Of a stretch of DNA of 64,000 nucleotides, positions 49,097-61,500 are shown piece by piece (positions within the stretch are counted from its first letter, which is position 1; every line of letters begins with the position of its first letter). The DNA is taken from the NCBI GenBank assembly GCA_021397845.1, contig CM038040.1, positions 46,395,088 to 46,459,087 on the forward strand, given 5' to 3'. Made by a program: the position numbers and the translations under genes. The notes beneath the pieces are model-generated. The model was not told the DNA's origin. It saw only the letters and a list, made by a program, of their open reading frames with translations, and searched no databases. The stretch comes from Areca catechu. Its lineage: Eukaryota; Streptophyta; Magnoliopsida; Arecales; Arecaceae.

Positions 49097-50285
49097 CTGA
49101 AACAACGACAGAGATGGTAAGCTCCACTGGCATGGATGTTTGGTGGAGGAAAAGATGGAGTATACAAGCTTTCAGCAAGAAATTATTTTGTAAATTGCAA
49201 TTAATAGCAAATGCAAACGTCGAAGAATGAAGGATGTGAAGAAATGGGAAATGACGTCGGATGGATTCACTTGGCCGTGAATATAAATATTTGATGCATG
49301 AATATAAATGTTTTGAAAAAGAAATAATTATAGTAAATACATATTGACAGTCGATCCTTCCATTGACCAGGCTATGAATTTTAATCTATGTTTATTGGAA
49401 CTTTAACATGAGGCCCAAGTTTGAAAATTTTCTTTAATTCTATCGCTTCCTGAATTGAAGAGACAATATAACTCTGTGCAAAAACTAGTATAAGCATGCA
49501 TTAGATAAATGCAAGTATATCCAAATTCTATATAAGCGTGGGCAAAGCTGAAAATTAAATGGTAATTTATGTCGAATAAAAAACGAATGGTTTGTGCTGG
49601 ACTTTGACCGGTTTTACCGATCACTGACCAATATAACGTGATACGGGGATGGTATGGAATTTGGCGCGGAACGCAAATCAAATGAGATAACAAAATGGTA
49701 CGAGATCAATACAAAATGGTTCGGATGGTACAGGATCACTTCATATATATGGAACCATCCCATAAGTTGCCTTGCATCAGTCGTCAACTTTTACATGAAA
49801 AGTGATATAAAATCAATGCGAATGTTACCTTAATCCTTGATGGTTAATTTCTTATTAGTTTTTGAATTCTTCAAAAGAAAAGGATTTCTTTTCTTTTTTC
49901 AGGCATACTTTTTCAAAAAATTTATCAATGACGAGGGCGAGGTAGATCGGACGGGTCAGCTCAAGATGGATTAGACCAAGTTGGGATGCCATGACGTACC
50001 CCGTCCTGGAAGGTGAGCTTAGGGTCCACTGATTCTTCTTGAGCATGACATTACGTTTGACTTATCTGTATCGGTCTGCTCATCACTCATTAGTTGGTTG
50101 GAATATGGGTCGAAAATAATTCCAAATTGACCTGACTTTAATTTGATAAATCTCTTGTTCAAACAATTAGATAGTTGTGCTCTATCAACTTGAAGTTTAG
50201 TTAGGTAGATTTTAATGCTCTATTTTGTGCCACGAGCAGCTCACATTGAGAAAGAAATGTAAAATGGTCCCAACCAAAAATCCGT
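49097..50285 (-). other. Upstream flank or intron of the OCT gene
   Basis: It begins with the intron acceptor (CAG at 49097-49099 on the minus strand) and is AT-rich. No frame encodes the missing OCT N-terminus. The frame 49855-50046 (-) looks like a retroelement scrap at best. Confidence 0.6.
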
Positions 50286-50289
50286 GCTC

Positions 50290-51120
50290 CATAAAAATTA
50301 AATGGTGATGTGGCTAGGCGCTAGCATGGCACCGGCTGACCTCTTGACTGAGCTTAGTCCAGGGCCGAGCAGAGCTCCAGGTTGACTAGAGCTCCCGGCT
50401 GAGTTGCACCCCGGGGTCGCGTAGAGCCCTGAGTCGGGCAAAGTTCATGGTCTGCTAGAGCTCCCGGCTGAGTGGTGCCTCGAGGTGAGTAGGACTCCAA
50501 ATCGGTTAGAGCTTGTGGCCAAGTTGAACCTCGGACCAAACAAGGTCGCAGATCCAGGCGAATCCCCCTATAGATCATGACGGGCAACGAGTCAACAAAG
50601 GCTGCAACCCCCAACGGAATGTATACGGTCTGCCATATTCTAGTGCCACTACTGGAAATCTTGACAACCACAATTTGGGGGCATGATATCGCCACCTCCA
50701 TCGAATCCGTTGCAGTAGTCAAAATTGTACACCTTGCAGGGGAGTGCTCTGCCAAACCTGTAGACCCCACAGGAGAGTGCCCTGTCGGGATTTCAAACCC
50801 TATCCCATGGCGTCGTCTTCTACATAGTAAGAGAGACCTCCGATCAAGGTAAGAAGGCAAGCTAGGTTTATTTATAGAGAAATTCTCTCCCTTCTCTCTG
50901 TGACGGTCCAGGCCACCATGGAAAAGAGCCGTTGCCCTTGGTTGCCATACTAACTTGAATGTCGGAGTAACCCCGCCAGTACCCCGACCCAGGTTTTTCT
51001 TGTAGGTCCGACTACTTGGGTTCGTTTGGGAAGAGAGAGGGACCCGATCTTCTCCGAAGCACCAGACATGGCCTTCGAACTTACCGGGGCTGCAGGCGAA
51101 GGTGATCCAGGCTGCAACAT
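50290..51120 (+). repeat. 5' LTR of a Tat-lineage Gypsy element
   Basis: GC-rich sequence with repeated agctcccggctgag words (50390 and 50460), a TATA-like TTTATTTATAGAGA near 50868, and a U5-like end GTCGGAGT, CCCCGCC, CCCCGACCCAGG at 50961-50994. It precedes the gag remnant. Limits are approximate, and no matching 3' LTR is seen. Confidence 0.55.
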
Positions 51121-51279
51121 ATTAGCATGATAGGTAGGAAGGCAGCTACGCCTCATTACAATGATTCAATAGTTGTAACCCATGCTCGTGAAGCATCCGC
51201 CAGCCATGTCGGGAACCTATCCCACCGTGGTGATCGGTGTAGTCAGGAGGTAGAGCTCCCGGTTCCATCGCCTCCACAT

Positions 51280-53880
51280 CGACAAACCAGCAGGAGCAAA
51301 TCACTGCACTGGCACAACAGGTTCAGACATTGACCATGACTATCCAGCAACTACAGCATCAGCATTGTTCTATGGCGACACAGCAGCAACCGGGGACCCC
51401 CGTGATCCCTGTTGCTACCGCTTATGCCAGTCTCCGGTCCTTCGATAGGGGGCCATCTCATGTGCGGGCGACATTGTTCCCACGTTCCCTGCATCACCCT
51501 CAGAGGAGTCGTCGAAGGGGGTCACAAGGTCGCTCGGTCGATTGGGAGGCTTACCCTCCTCTCTCGGACTACGATAGGCCCTCGCACCATCATTGTCGGT
51601 GCAGGAGAGGGTTAAAGCATGAGCTCCCTCGATTTCCATCTGCCTCCCCTCCTGCGACCTCCACGAAGGGGTCAACCAACGAGGCCATCCAACGACAGGC
51701 CGACGAGTACTTGGAGGAGCATAAGCATAGACTGGCTGACTTCGCCCACCAGTTCGCCAACCTCTAGGGTGTTGCCCACGAGTCTGCAGGCTATGACGAC
51801 ACCAAGAAGCCTGTTTATTATGTCAGTAAGGTGCTGCATGATATGGAAGCCATGTATACCCGATTTGAAAAAAATATTTTTATGTTTATTATCTCTGCTC
51901 AACATCTCAGGCCATACTTTCAAGTTCACCCAATCACGATCCTCATTGACCAACTTTTGAGGGGCATACTGAGCCGTCTAGATATTTCAGGATGTTTGGC
52001 CAAGTGGGTAATGAAGCTCAACAAGTTCGACATCTCGTATCATCCGAGGCCATTCCAGAAAGCCCAGGTTTTAGCCGACTTCCTGGTGAAATGCATGTGG
52101 GTAGATGGCTATCCAAAGGAGGCCCTGATTGAGCTGGAGCAACGACCACCCCATGAGGAGGCCACCTGAATCCTTCATGTGGATGGTACATCCAACTCCA
52201 TGGGTAGTGGGGTCGGACTCATCCTCACCAACTAGGATGGAGTGGTCGCTGAGTACGCATTGTGTTTCCTTGTCAAAGCGATGAACAACCAGCTTAAGTA
52301 CGAGGCACTCCTGGCAAGGCTTAGAGTATTTCGTGAACTAGGGGTGGAAAGCCAAGGGTCTTCACCGACTTGCAACTCATGGCAGGCCAAGTCACTAGCG
52401 AGTTTGAAGCACGGGACCCCATGATGGTAAGGTACCTAGACAACGTGTGCACTTGCATAGCGGGTTTTCGATACTTTGGCATTTCTCATATGCCTTGAGA
52501 AGAGAATGTCCGTGCCAACACCCTCTCTAAGCTTGCAACCTTGACTGACTCTTCATTGGGGTGGGCATTTGTTGAATACCTAGAGGCTCCCATCATCGAG
52601 GAGGTGGATGAGGTCCAGCATGTTACTCACGAGCCGAGCTGGATGGACCCCTACATCAAGTACATAATCGAGGACCCTGCTTGATAACTACTTGAAAGCC
52701 AGTCTCCTGAAATGAAAAGCCACCCGATTCATGCTAATGGATGGGTAGCTCTACAAGAGATCCTATTCTTACCCCTCATTAAAGTATCCGAGGCCTTCAA
52801 AGGCCACCTACACCCTTTAAGAGATTCATGAAGGCATCTATGAAAATCACATGGGGACAGGACCCTGGTCTATAAAGCCCTTAGGCAAGGATACTACTAG
52901 GACACCACGTAAGAGGACACGATCGATTTCATACGAAAGTGCGACCGCTGCCAGCGGCACGCCCATATTGAGTGGCAACTGGCCACCCCACTATTCCAGC
53001 TCTCTTCGCCCTAACTATGTCTAGGATGAATGGACATATTGGGGCCATTTTTACCGATATCCAGCCAGTGAAAACACCTACTTGTTGCCATCGACTACTT
53101 CACCAAATGGATGGAGGCAGAACTCCTAGCACAGATAACCAAAAATAAAGATCTTTCTTCTGGAAGTCTGTCATCTACTATTTCGGGCTCCCTCATACCA
53201 TCATCATCGATAATAGATGGTAATTTGATAATCAGGTATTTAAGGAGTTCTACATCGACTTGAACATTTATCATTGGTTCATGTCAATAGGTCATCTACA
53301 GACTAATGGAAAGCTGAGGTGATGAACCAATCGACCCTCCAAGGCCTCCATACTAGGCTGGATGAAGCCAAAGGCATGTGGATGGAGGAGTTCCCCAATG
53401 TACTATGGGCATACCACACTACGCCCCATGCTTCGACCAACGAAACACCGTACAGCCTAGTCTTCATCACCCAGGTGATAATACCAGTGGAAATCGACCT
53501 TTTGACACTACGGGTAGGGCAATTCGATGAGTTGAACAACTCGGCACTCCTGCTCCTTAACCTTGACCTGCTAGCAAAATAAGGGACAAGGCCCATCTTT
53601 GCATGGCCGCGTATCAACAACGAGTGGCTCGATATCACAAATTGTATGTGAGACCCAGGTTCTTTTGCCAAGGAGACCTTGTCCTACGATAGGCAGAGGT
53701 GTCCCGACTGGCCAAATGATGTAAGTTATCCCTGAACTGGGAAGGCCCCTACAAGATAGCCGAAACACTGCATCGAGAAGCATATCGAATTGCCAAACTC
53801 AATGGGACTTAAATCCCATGGACATGAAATGCCGAGAACTAGAGAATGTACTATCGATAATGTATATTCCCTGTATAGAA
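51280..53880 (+). pseudogene. Tat-lineage Gypsy gag-pol with internal deletion
   Basis: A glutamine-rich then arginine-rich gag piece (51290-51767) is followed at once by the RNase H of RT (51785-52110: KKPVYYVSKVLHDMEAMYTR, YHPRPFQKAQVLADFL). A second, archaeal-type RNase H follows (52170-52420: LHVDGTSNSMGSGVG, then NNQLKYEALLARLRV), a hallmark of the Tat lineage. Integrase then shows a zinc-binding remnant (CDRCQRHA near 52950), LLVAIDYFTKWMEAE (53080), IIIDN (53205) and a C-terminal part (FPNVLWAYHTTP, TNETPYSLVF, VIIPVEID). The pol C-terminus ends near 53880 (NWEGPYKIAE). Zinc knuckle, protease and the RT palm are absent. Many stops are present. Confidence 0.88.
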
Positions 53881-53934
53881 ATATAATAGAGTTACTCTTT
53901 GGCTTAGCTTTTTGATCTTTTTCTTTGGAGAGTG

Positions 53935-54515
53935 CATACCCATTTGACCCGAAGTCAAACAAAGTCTAGTGGGATGCACCACAGCACCATCCCTCTAGAT
54001 GGGCCGCTCCATAGCACCCGTGCCTACCCATTCGACCTAAAGTCAGACGAAGTCTAGCGGGATGCTCTACAGCACCATCTCTCTAGATGGGCAACTTCAC
54101 AACACCTGCGCTTGCCCATCTAACTCGAAGTTAGATGAAATCTGACGGAATGCTCTACAGCACCATCCCTTCGAACAGGCCACTCCATAATACCTATGCC
54201 TACCCATCTGACTCGAAGTCAGATGAAGTCTGGCTGGATGCTCTACAGCATCGTCCCTCCAAATGGGCAGCTCCATAGCACCTGTGCCTACCTGTCTAAC
54301 TCGAAGTCATACGAAGTCTAGCAGGATGCTCTACAGCACCATCCCTCTGGATAGACTGCTCCATAGCACTCATGCCTATCCATCTGACCTGAAATCAGAT
54401 GAAGTCTAGCCAGATGCTCTATAGAACCATCCCTTCGGGATGGCCTGCTCTAAAGTATCCTCGCCTGACCACCTGGTCGGTAGCCGAATGAAGTCTTATG
54501 AAATGCTATGGTTTG
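53935..54515 (+). repeat. 88-bp tandem array, about 6.5 copies
   Basis: The landmark GGATGCTCTACAGCACCATC or a variant starts at 53971, 54059, 54147, 54235, 54323, 54411 and 54500, a period of 88 (once 89). Units carry ctccatagcacc, gcctacccatctgac and cgaagtcagatgaagtct. The array lies just after pol and before the antisense ORF of the same element. Confidence 0.95.
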
Positions 54516-56734
54516 TCCCACTGTGCCACCTTCCACCCATCCTATTGGGAATTGGGCGGAGGTCAGCGAGTTAATAGTAGGAGCTCAAAAAAATGAAAAA
54601 AGAAGAAAGGGAAAAGAAAAGAAGGGGACAATGCCAGAATGAATTGATTTCATTTCTAGTAAAAAGATGTTACAAAGGGAAGAGCCCCTCAATAGGCCGG
54701 AAGACTCTACAAAATGTCCTAAAGAAAGAAGAAGCTAAGTACATTACAGATGCCTATTTATCAGAGTTCAAAGTCGGGATCTCGCCAAACCTAAGAGCCT
54801 CCACGGTGGCATCGATCATCACCCCCATCTTGATCATCACTCGCAAGATGACCTCCCATACCGAGCTCGACTGGCCCAATGTCACGATGACTTCGGCAGC
54901 TTGGGACTCCTAAAGAAGGTTCAGGTCAACTCCGGGCTCGGCGGCCTTGACAACTTCGGCTGGCTTATCTTAGGTGAGGGAACCTGCTCCTTCTTCCATC
55001 TCCTTGGGCTCGTCGATGATGATGTCCTTCAAATCGGGAAGGTGGAAGGCCTGCGCTACCTTCCTCTTACACTCATCGAAGCCCTTGTAGAAGGCATTGC
55101 AGGCCGCTTCATTCACCTCATTCTCGAACTCCATGAAAGCTTTGAACTATGTGATTGCCTGAGATGCCTCTTCCCTGGTTGCCTGACTACCACCTCGATA
55201 GCCATGGCCTTTTACTCGACCATCGCAGCCCTGTCCTCGGACGATTTGAGCCATACTTGAAGAGCGCAGATCTGCCCCTCTTGGCGGATCGACTTGGTAG
55301 TGGCCTCGGTGAAGTAGCCCATCAAGAGAGTGATGTACTCCTCCTTGGCGACTTCTACCTTGCGATCACCCACTTGCTCTTCGAGCTCGACGATGAAGTC
55401 GCGCGAGTCCCAGAGCTCGGCCTCTAACTTCTTTATTCATACCTCATAGCTTTGTATTTGGTTTACCAGGACTCTAGCCTTCACTGACACGATGTCAACC
55501 CTATGTCGGGACTCCTCTTCTTGGCCAGCCAGCTACTAGCATGCTCTTTGACGAGGAAGGCATTCTAGATGACCTAGAGTCAGAAGTCAAAACAAAAGGG
55601 TTAGCCCACTTCTCCATCTCTTGTACCCTAAGGTCAATAAAGGCATGGAGGACTTATCACGAGGAGCTGGGGGAAGATTTCGATGATGGTTTCACCCACG
55701 TACGGCCGATCTTCTTCCTTCAGTCCCGAGACTGCAAGATAAAGTCGAGAAGCTTGTTGGCTAGTCCAACATCAAGGGTAACCGATGTGTGGGGCTACAC
55801 AATCATGGAAGTCTCCACCATCCTGGATGGCAGAGCAGTCATCGTGGAAGGACCAGCCAAAGTTGGGCTCGAAGGCTGCATACCTGTCACTATGGGAGAC
55901 ATGGGCAGAGTCTAGACTCTCTTCGGCTCTACTAGGTTGCTAGCTTCACGGGATGGCTAAGTTGGCGGGATCTCAAAAAGGACTAGGTGAGGCTTAGAGG
56001 ACCTCTCCCTCGACTCCGTGGCCTCGCTAGCTTGCATATGTCCCCGACTGCCTCTGCTATTGATGTCAGAGCTTTTCTTATCTCTGCCTCTGAGAACTCT
56101 TTACTGGTTCCTCACGGGGTTTCCCCATCGATGTCCGCTTCCAAGTTATCAACTAGATCTTGTCGATCGAGAACTTCATGTCTACACCATTTAAAGAACC
56201 TTGTTGTTGTTAGAAGCCACGGGAGAAAGTGTACCATAGCCCTTACCTAGAGACTGGATCTGGCTGATCCTGGCATCAAAGAGATTTTACTCGGAGAGGA
56301 GGTCCTGTCCATGGGAGATCCTCGAGGTGACAAGTTGGTTGTATACCTCTCGATTAACGAGCTCCATGAAGGCATTTTGATTAGGAGATCTATCGAGGTC
56401 ACTCCAAATCCAATTGACCCGTTCAATAGAAGCAAAAAGGTATCGATTCTTCCATTCCTTGATGGAAATAGGTAGTATTGACTCCACTAATTAATTTTGA
56501 TGATAAGCAAAACAGTTAAGTATAAATTAAGGACTAATGGTTTGCTTTAAGTGCGTCTTTATTGAAAGGATGTTCACAAAATTTGAAGAAGTCCAATTGT
56601 GTTGAAGAACCAAGTTTGAATGGAATGATTGCACAAAACAAGACTTGAACACTCAAAGAAATGGCTGAATGGATGACTAAGGCAAATGGAAACATGTTAC
56701 AGCACAAGTTCATCAATTTCTGTACTTTTTCAAT

Positions 56735-57125
56735 GATGTGTCGACTCAAGGTGTCGACACATGACATGATGTGTCGACACATGAAGAAGAAGTGTCGACT
56801 CAGGCCGATACACAGCAATATTTCAAATGGCACAGTTGATGTATCGACACATGAACCTTATGTGTCGACTCAAGGTATCAACACATGGATCAATACATCG
56901 CCTGAGACTTTCAAGCCACAGAACTTGCAGAAGTTGAAGGAACAGTTGATGTGTCGACACATGGATGCAACGTGTCGACTCAATGTGTCAACTCAACTGA
57001 GAATGTGTCAACTCAGCTGATTTTTCCAGAGAATCTAAATGGAACACTTTGAACCTGTGACGACTCAAGAAGAACATATGTTGACCTAATGTGTCGACAC
57101 ATGAAGAGGAAGTGTCGACACATGG
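56735..57125 (+). repeat. Cluster of GTGTCGACACATG palindromic words
   Basis: At least a dozen copies of TGTCGACACATG or TGTCGACTCA lie in about 390 bp of the solo LTR (for example 56738, 56754, 56773, 56793, 56952, 57092 and 57111). TGTGTCGACACA is a perfect 12-base palindrome. Spacing is irregular. Confidence 0.9.
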
Positions 57126-57554
57126 AGATCTGACAACAGTAACGGCTAGTTTTTTCAAGCACAGAACTCGTCCAAATGTCCTCCAATGGCTAGTTTTTCA
57201 AGTATAACGGCTAGATTTCGATTTTGGAAGCTTGGGAAGGTATATAAAGGCTACAAATCAAATCAAGACAACAACTATTCAACTATTCAAAAAGGTATTG
57301 AATATCCAAAGAGATTTTAGAGAGAAAAGAAGAGAGAAGAGCCTTAACTCCTATTCATTCAAAGCTCAACCACTCTCAAGCAAAAGGAAACCTTCCAAGC
57401 ATTCAAAGCTATCAAGTGCATTGAAGATTATTCTTACTTGGGATTCAAAAGGCTTCAACAAGAGCAAAGCAACACTACATCGAGCTACATCGACTTATTT
57501 GCTTTATTATTGAAAGCTTACATTGGTTCTTTATTTCTCCATCTTATATCTTGT

Positions 57555-57800
57555 AAAGGTTGTTGGTTAGCCTATTGAAAAACTAAGTGAGGTTATTGGT
57601 AAGCCTTGAAAACCAATTAGGTTGGTGGTTAGCCCGCAAAATCACTAAGGTTCTTGGTTAGCCCGGAAAACCAAGGAAGGTTTTTGGTTAGCCTTGTGAA
57701 AATCAATTAGGTTCTTGGTTAGCCCGTAAAACCAAGTGAGGTTGTACTTGTAAGCCTTGTAAAACAAGTCGGGTTTTGATTAGTGAGCCCGAAAAACTAA
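57555..57800 (+). repeat. Short tandem repeats in the R/U5 part of the solo LTR
   Basis: About seven imperfect copies of roughly 40 bp, each reading aggttcttggttagcccg followed by aaaaccaa. Variants of this repeat are common near the 3' end of SIRE-type LTRs. Confidence 0.8.
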
Positions 57801-58519
57801 TCGATTGTAATCGTTGGATTATAATGAATTCCCAAGAGGATCTTGGGAAGTGGATGTAGGTGCATTGTTGGCACCGAACCACTATAGATTGTTGTGTTTG
57901 TGATTGCTTGTTCTCTCCCTCCTTGCTCTTTACATTTTGCTTATTGCTTTTAATTTTTGCTGCACTATTACTTTAGAGTATTGCACTTGAATCATAGTAC
58001 CTTGTTAAATTGAATTGCATATCTTGTCTTGTATAGTTTGTAACTTGTATTATCAATCTTAGCTTTAAATTTTTAGAGATCCAATTCACCCCCCCTCTTG
58101 GGTTGCTTTATGGGCAACAGATAGTTTGAAGTGTAGGGTCCCCAATCGAGGTATAATGAACCACCACCCCTTCTTTGTAAGGTGGCACTTCAGGATGAAG
58201 AGGGCCTTGAAAAGAAAAAATCGTGCAACTATGCTGTAAAAGTGGCACATAACGATGAAGGAACAAATAACCCTGAAAAAATCTGGGATAAGCTAGGTAG
58301 GATCCCACCCATAATTATCTAAAAAGGATAAAATAAAAGGGTGAAGAGGAAGTCAAAAGCCTACGAGAAAAAAGTCCTTGTACAGGGTAATCCTACTTGG
58401 CTCGCTCGAAGTGACCCTCTCATTTGGGTTCAGGGCCGAGATTCAAATAGTCTCCATGATCCCTTATATCCCCCAAAGGCGAAAGGCATCTATCCTGGTC
58501 ATTGCCGAGATGGCACCTG

Positions 58520-61500
58520 ATAAATTATGAATTTATATAATTACTTTAAGTATTTTAAGTAATTATTGGTGTTAATATCTTCTAAAAATCCTAATTTTAT
58601 AATTAAATTGGACCTTCTAAAATACCTTTGAAAAAGATGAAATTAGTATATTTATGATAAGTAGATGTTAAGCCAAAGTACTATACACCTATTAAAATAT
58701 TTAATGAAAAGTTTAACTCATATTTCTTCCTCTTTGGCAGGTACATTGAGATTGATGAAAATTTTTAAAACTCTGGAACCCAAGAAAATTGGTTGAATTA
58801 TAGACTAAAAAGCTTGCCAACATGAAAAGTTTGATTTGTAGAATCCAATGGATTAAATGGCATGTAAATCAAAGTTTAAATGGGCCCGAAATGAAGAAAA
58901 AGATTAAAAACATCAAATTATGTATAGATTTTAAAGCAGTCAGTCCATCATGGACCAGTCGCTTAGTCTACAAAAGCTCCTATGGTCCAGAGACACCAGA
59001 GATTAATCATCCTATGGTCAATATTAATCTGACTTGATTTAGAGCCTTCACCAAGCTCTATTTAAAAGATCCCTGGGTTACATAAAAGGGCATCTTGGAG
59101 AGAGGAGTACGGTACATGGTAGAAGACTTAAATTTGGATTGCAGGTTGGCCTCTAAGATTAAAATTTCTTAAAGAAGAAGCTCTATCTTCTATGTCATAT
59201 TTTTGACTACACCAATCTTCAGATAAAAATATAAAAAGAAAGAAGAAGAGGAAACCGAGTTCGCTCACAGAGTATGATGGAAGAAGGTGACGTGATATCA
59301 ATTAACTTTCCAATAAGACTGCGCCAATCAACTTCAGACACTTTGTTACTATTTTTTAGATATTTAATTATTATATTTAATACTTTGTAATTAAATTCTT
59401 GTTTCAATTTATGCAAAGTTTATTTTCATGTAATTTAAATTTATGTCCTTTACTTTTTTTATAAGTAGAAGCTAAGATCTGATTAGCAGATCGAACGTGC
59501 CCGAGTTTTAATTTTCTTTCGTACTTTTAATTGTTATTTTCCCGACTTCAAACTATTTTTCTTTTCTTTTTTTAAAATTAAAAATTTTAGATTATCATAA
59601 GCACTACCTTCTCCGTGGATTCGACATAACTCATTATGTTTTACGTAATTTTAATTAATTAGAGATTAATCATAACTCTTGTATTGACCCAAGCATGTTA
59701 ATTAAAATCAACTAGATGTCAACCCCTAAGAAATTCGAGCTCAATAGGACAAGGCACCCGAAAGAGTTAGACTGGGATAGGATCGGCTGATTGATTGGTA
59801 TCTAATAAAAGGGTTTAAGAATGATATAGCTCTAAAGAAAGGTGGTTTTTAATTGGTTCCGTTGACTAACCTGGCCAATCTAATTGGTATCTAAGGAAAG
59901 CAATGGGAAGACCCCCATCAATCTTACCCTTACTTGGCCAGTTGATTAGTTAGTTTCTAACTTGGAGGGCTCTAAGATGATCTTAGCAGTTAGGAGCTGT
60001 CTATATTTAGAATAACCTTATGATAGAGTCTATGTTATGCTAACTTATTTGTAAATAATATTAAACCATGACTAATTCTTTTCTCTCTCTTAGCTTTAGG
60101 ATTCCTTAGGCCCTTATCTTTAAAATTCTTTTCTATCTTTCTTCCTTCTTTGTCTCACCACTCCTCTTAAAAATAAGAATAATATATATAAGGATTGCTT
60201 TGATCTAAAATTTTGATCACATATTCGAATAATTAGAACAATCCAATAAACTAAATTAGTGCCAGGAGCATGAATTATTACAGTAGAGTACTTTTTTTTC
60301 AGCACTCCAAGTTTATTCAAGTTCCACTTATTTTGAGAGTGCATACCTAACTATATACCAACCTCTTGAGTCCATGTATGACCAAGTTTATCAAAATCAA
60401 ACTCAAATGGCTTACAGCTTAGGAAATAACATATACTTTAATGCCTATAATTATGGTTGAGAGGCTCAACTAGATTTTTCGTGGCAACCATACTTAGTGG
60501 TTATCCCAGCAACCCAAGGATCCATGTTCATAGATATACCCTATTATGATTAGTACTATCGACATTATCAACCTTCTCCAACTAATTATAGCTCATTATT
60601 TGAAGAGAAGGTTCAGCAAGTATCATACCCACTTTCTATATAAACCAACCTAGATATTGATAGGTTTGCTCAATTTCAACCAATAATTATGATCCAATAG
60701 GAATCTATCGATAAACTAATAGATCAAACTGATCAATAATTAATCGAGCTTAATAAAGAGGAGAGAGGTGAACTACCTAGTCAACCCGAGAATAACTTAA
60801 AGGGACCATACCTAGCTTAAAACTTTAATGACCCTCTATTTTTTCCTGAACAATCAACTATGACTCCCGAGAATGAACAGGTCTTAGAACAACTTTGCAT
60901 AACCATAAAGACCAATATAAATAACTTGGCTAAGGCAAAAAAATATATGAAAAAATTAAACTTGTGGGACGAACCAATTTCATCATTATCGTACTCACCT
61001 ATGACCCAATTTTCTAGTGCCTTAGAATCATCCATGCCTTTTAATGGGATAGGAAAACAAATAAATACAACGATGGAATTAGTAAAGACTTTCCAAGAAC
61101 CACAAACATATAATTCAATAAAGGAAGCCACCCCCATAATTCTTCTCCGAAATTTGTTAGATCCCTATATGGCTCAACTTAGGATAAATAATTTTAATGT
61201 AGGTGGATACAGTACTGAAGTGAATAACTTAATACAAATACCTTACTTTGAAACCACCTTATTTTAGATTGACAGACAACAAGAGCCATCACCTAGCCCA
61301 CCAATAGCTCCTTTGTTAGAATCACCACCTAATTTAGAACTAAAATCGCTTTCTGATATACCCATTGAAACTTTTTTAGTAAATCTTATCCAAGAAGCCC
61401 AATTTAGTGGTATTCTAAAAGCACATAAAGAAGCTATCAAATAGGATATTACTAAAATCATGGATCATGATCTTAAAAATGTTATAATTAATTTTTATGT

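Larger units (their letters stand above)
56476..58119 (+). mobile_element. Solo LTR of a SIRE/Maximus-like Copia (1644 bp)
   Basis: It starts TATTGACTCC (ancestral TG end mutated), passes TTTTGATGATAAGCAAAA, and ends AATTCACCCCCCCTCTTGGG ... GGGCAACA. Flanks are GGTAG (56471-56475) and GATAG (58120-58124), a 5-bp target duplication with one G/A change. No internal element sequence is present, so this is an LTR-LTR recombination product. Removing it joins the antisense ORF frame without a shift. Confidence 0.85.
54754..58502 (-). pseudogene. Antisense ORF of the Tat element, split by a solo LTR
   Basis: On the minus strand, from about 58502, the frame shows ITLYKDFFLVGF, LPLHPFILSFLDNYGW and ALFILKCHLTKKGWWF, then is cut by the LTR at 58119-56476. 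It resumes with SISIKEWKNRYLFAS (56467-56424), and far downstream has EFENEVNEAACNAFYKGF and AFHLPDLKDIII (55140-55000). The stop is at 54754-54756. These blocks match the plant 'putative transposon protein' family (LPLHPF, GWWYF-PR, SIKGWK-RFFFV) and its coiled tail. Grande, RIRE2 and other Tat elements carry an antisense ORF between pol and the 3' LTR, which fits position and strand. Its function is unknown. Scattered stops show decay. The long plus-strand frames here (54593-56250) are shadows. Confidence 0.75.

Noticed and set aside
47874..49230. Several plus-strand open frames of 70-156 codons (47874-48299, 47917-48387, 48573-49004)
   Set aside because: They are antisense shadows of the GC-rich OCT exon and have arginine/proline/serine-rich composition without domains.
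53935..54515. CRISPR-like regular repeats
   Set aside because: The 88-bp units are contiguous with no unique spacers, and this is a plant genome; it is an ordinary tandem array.
54593..56250. Plus-strand frames of 87-124 codons after the 88-bp array
   Set aside because: They overlap the minus-strand antisense ORF, which has recognisable family blocks; the plus frames do not.
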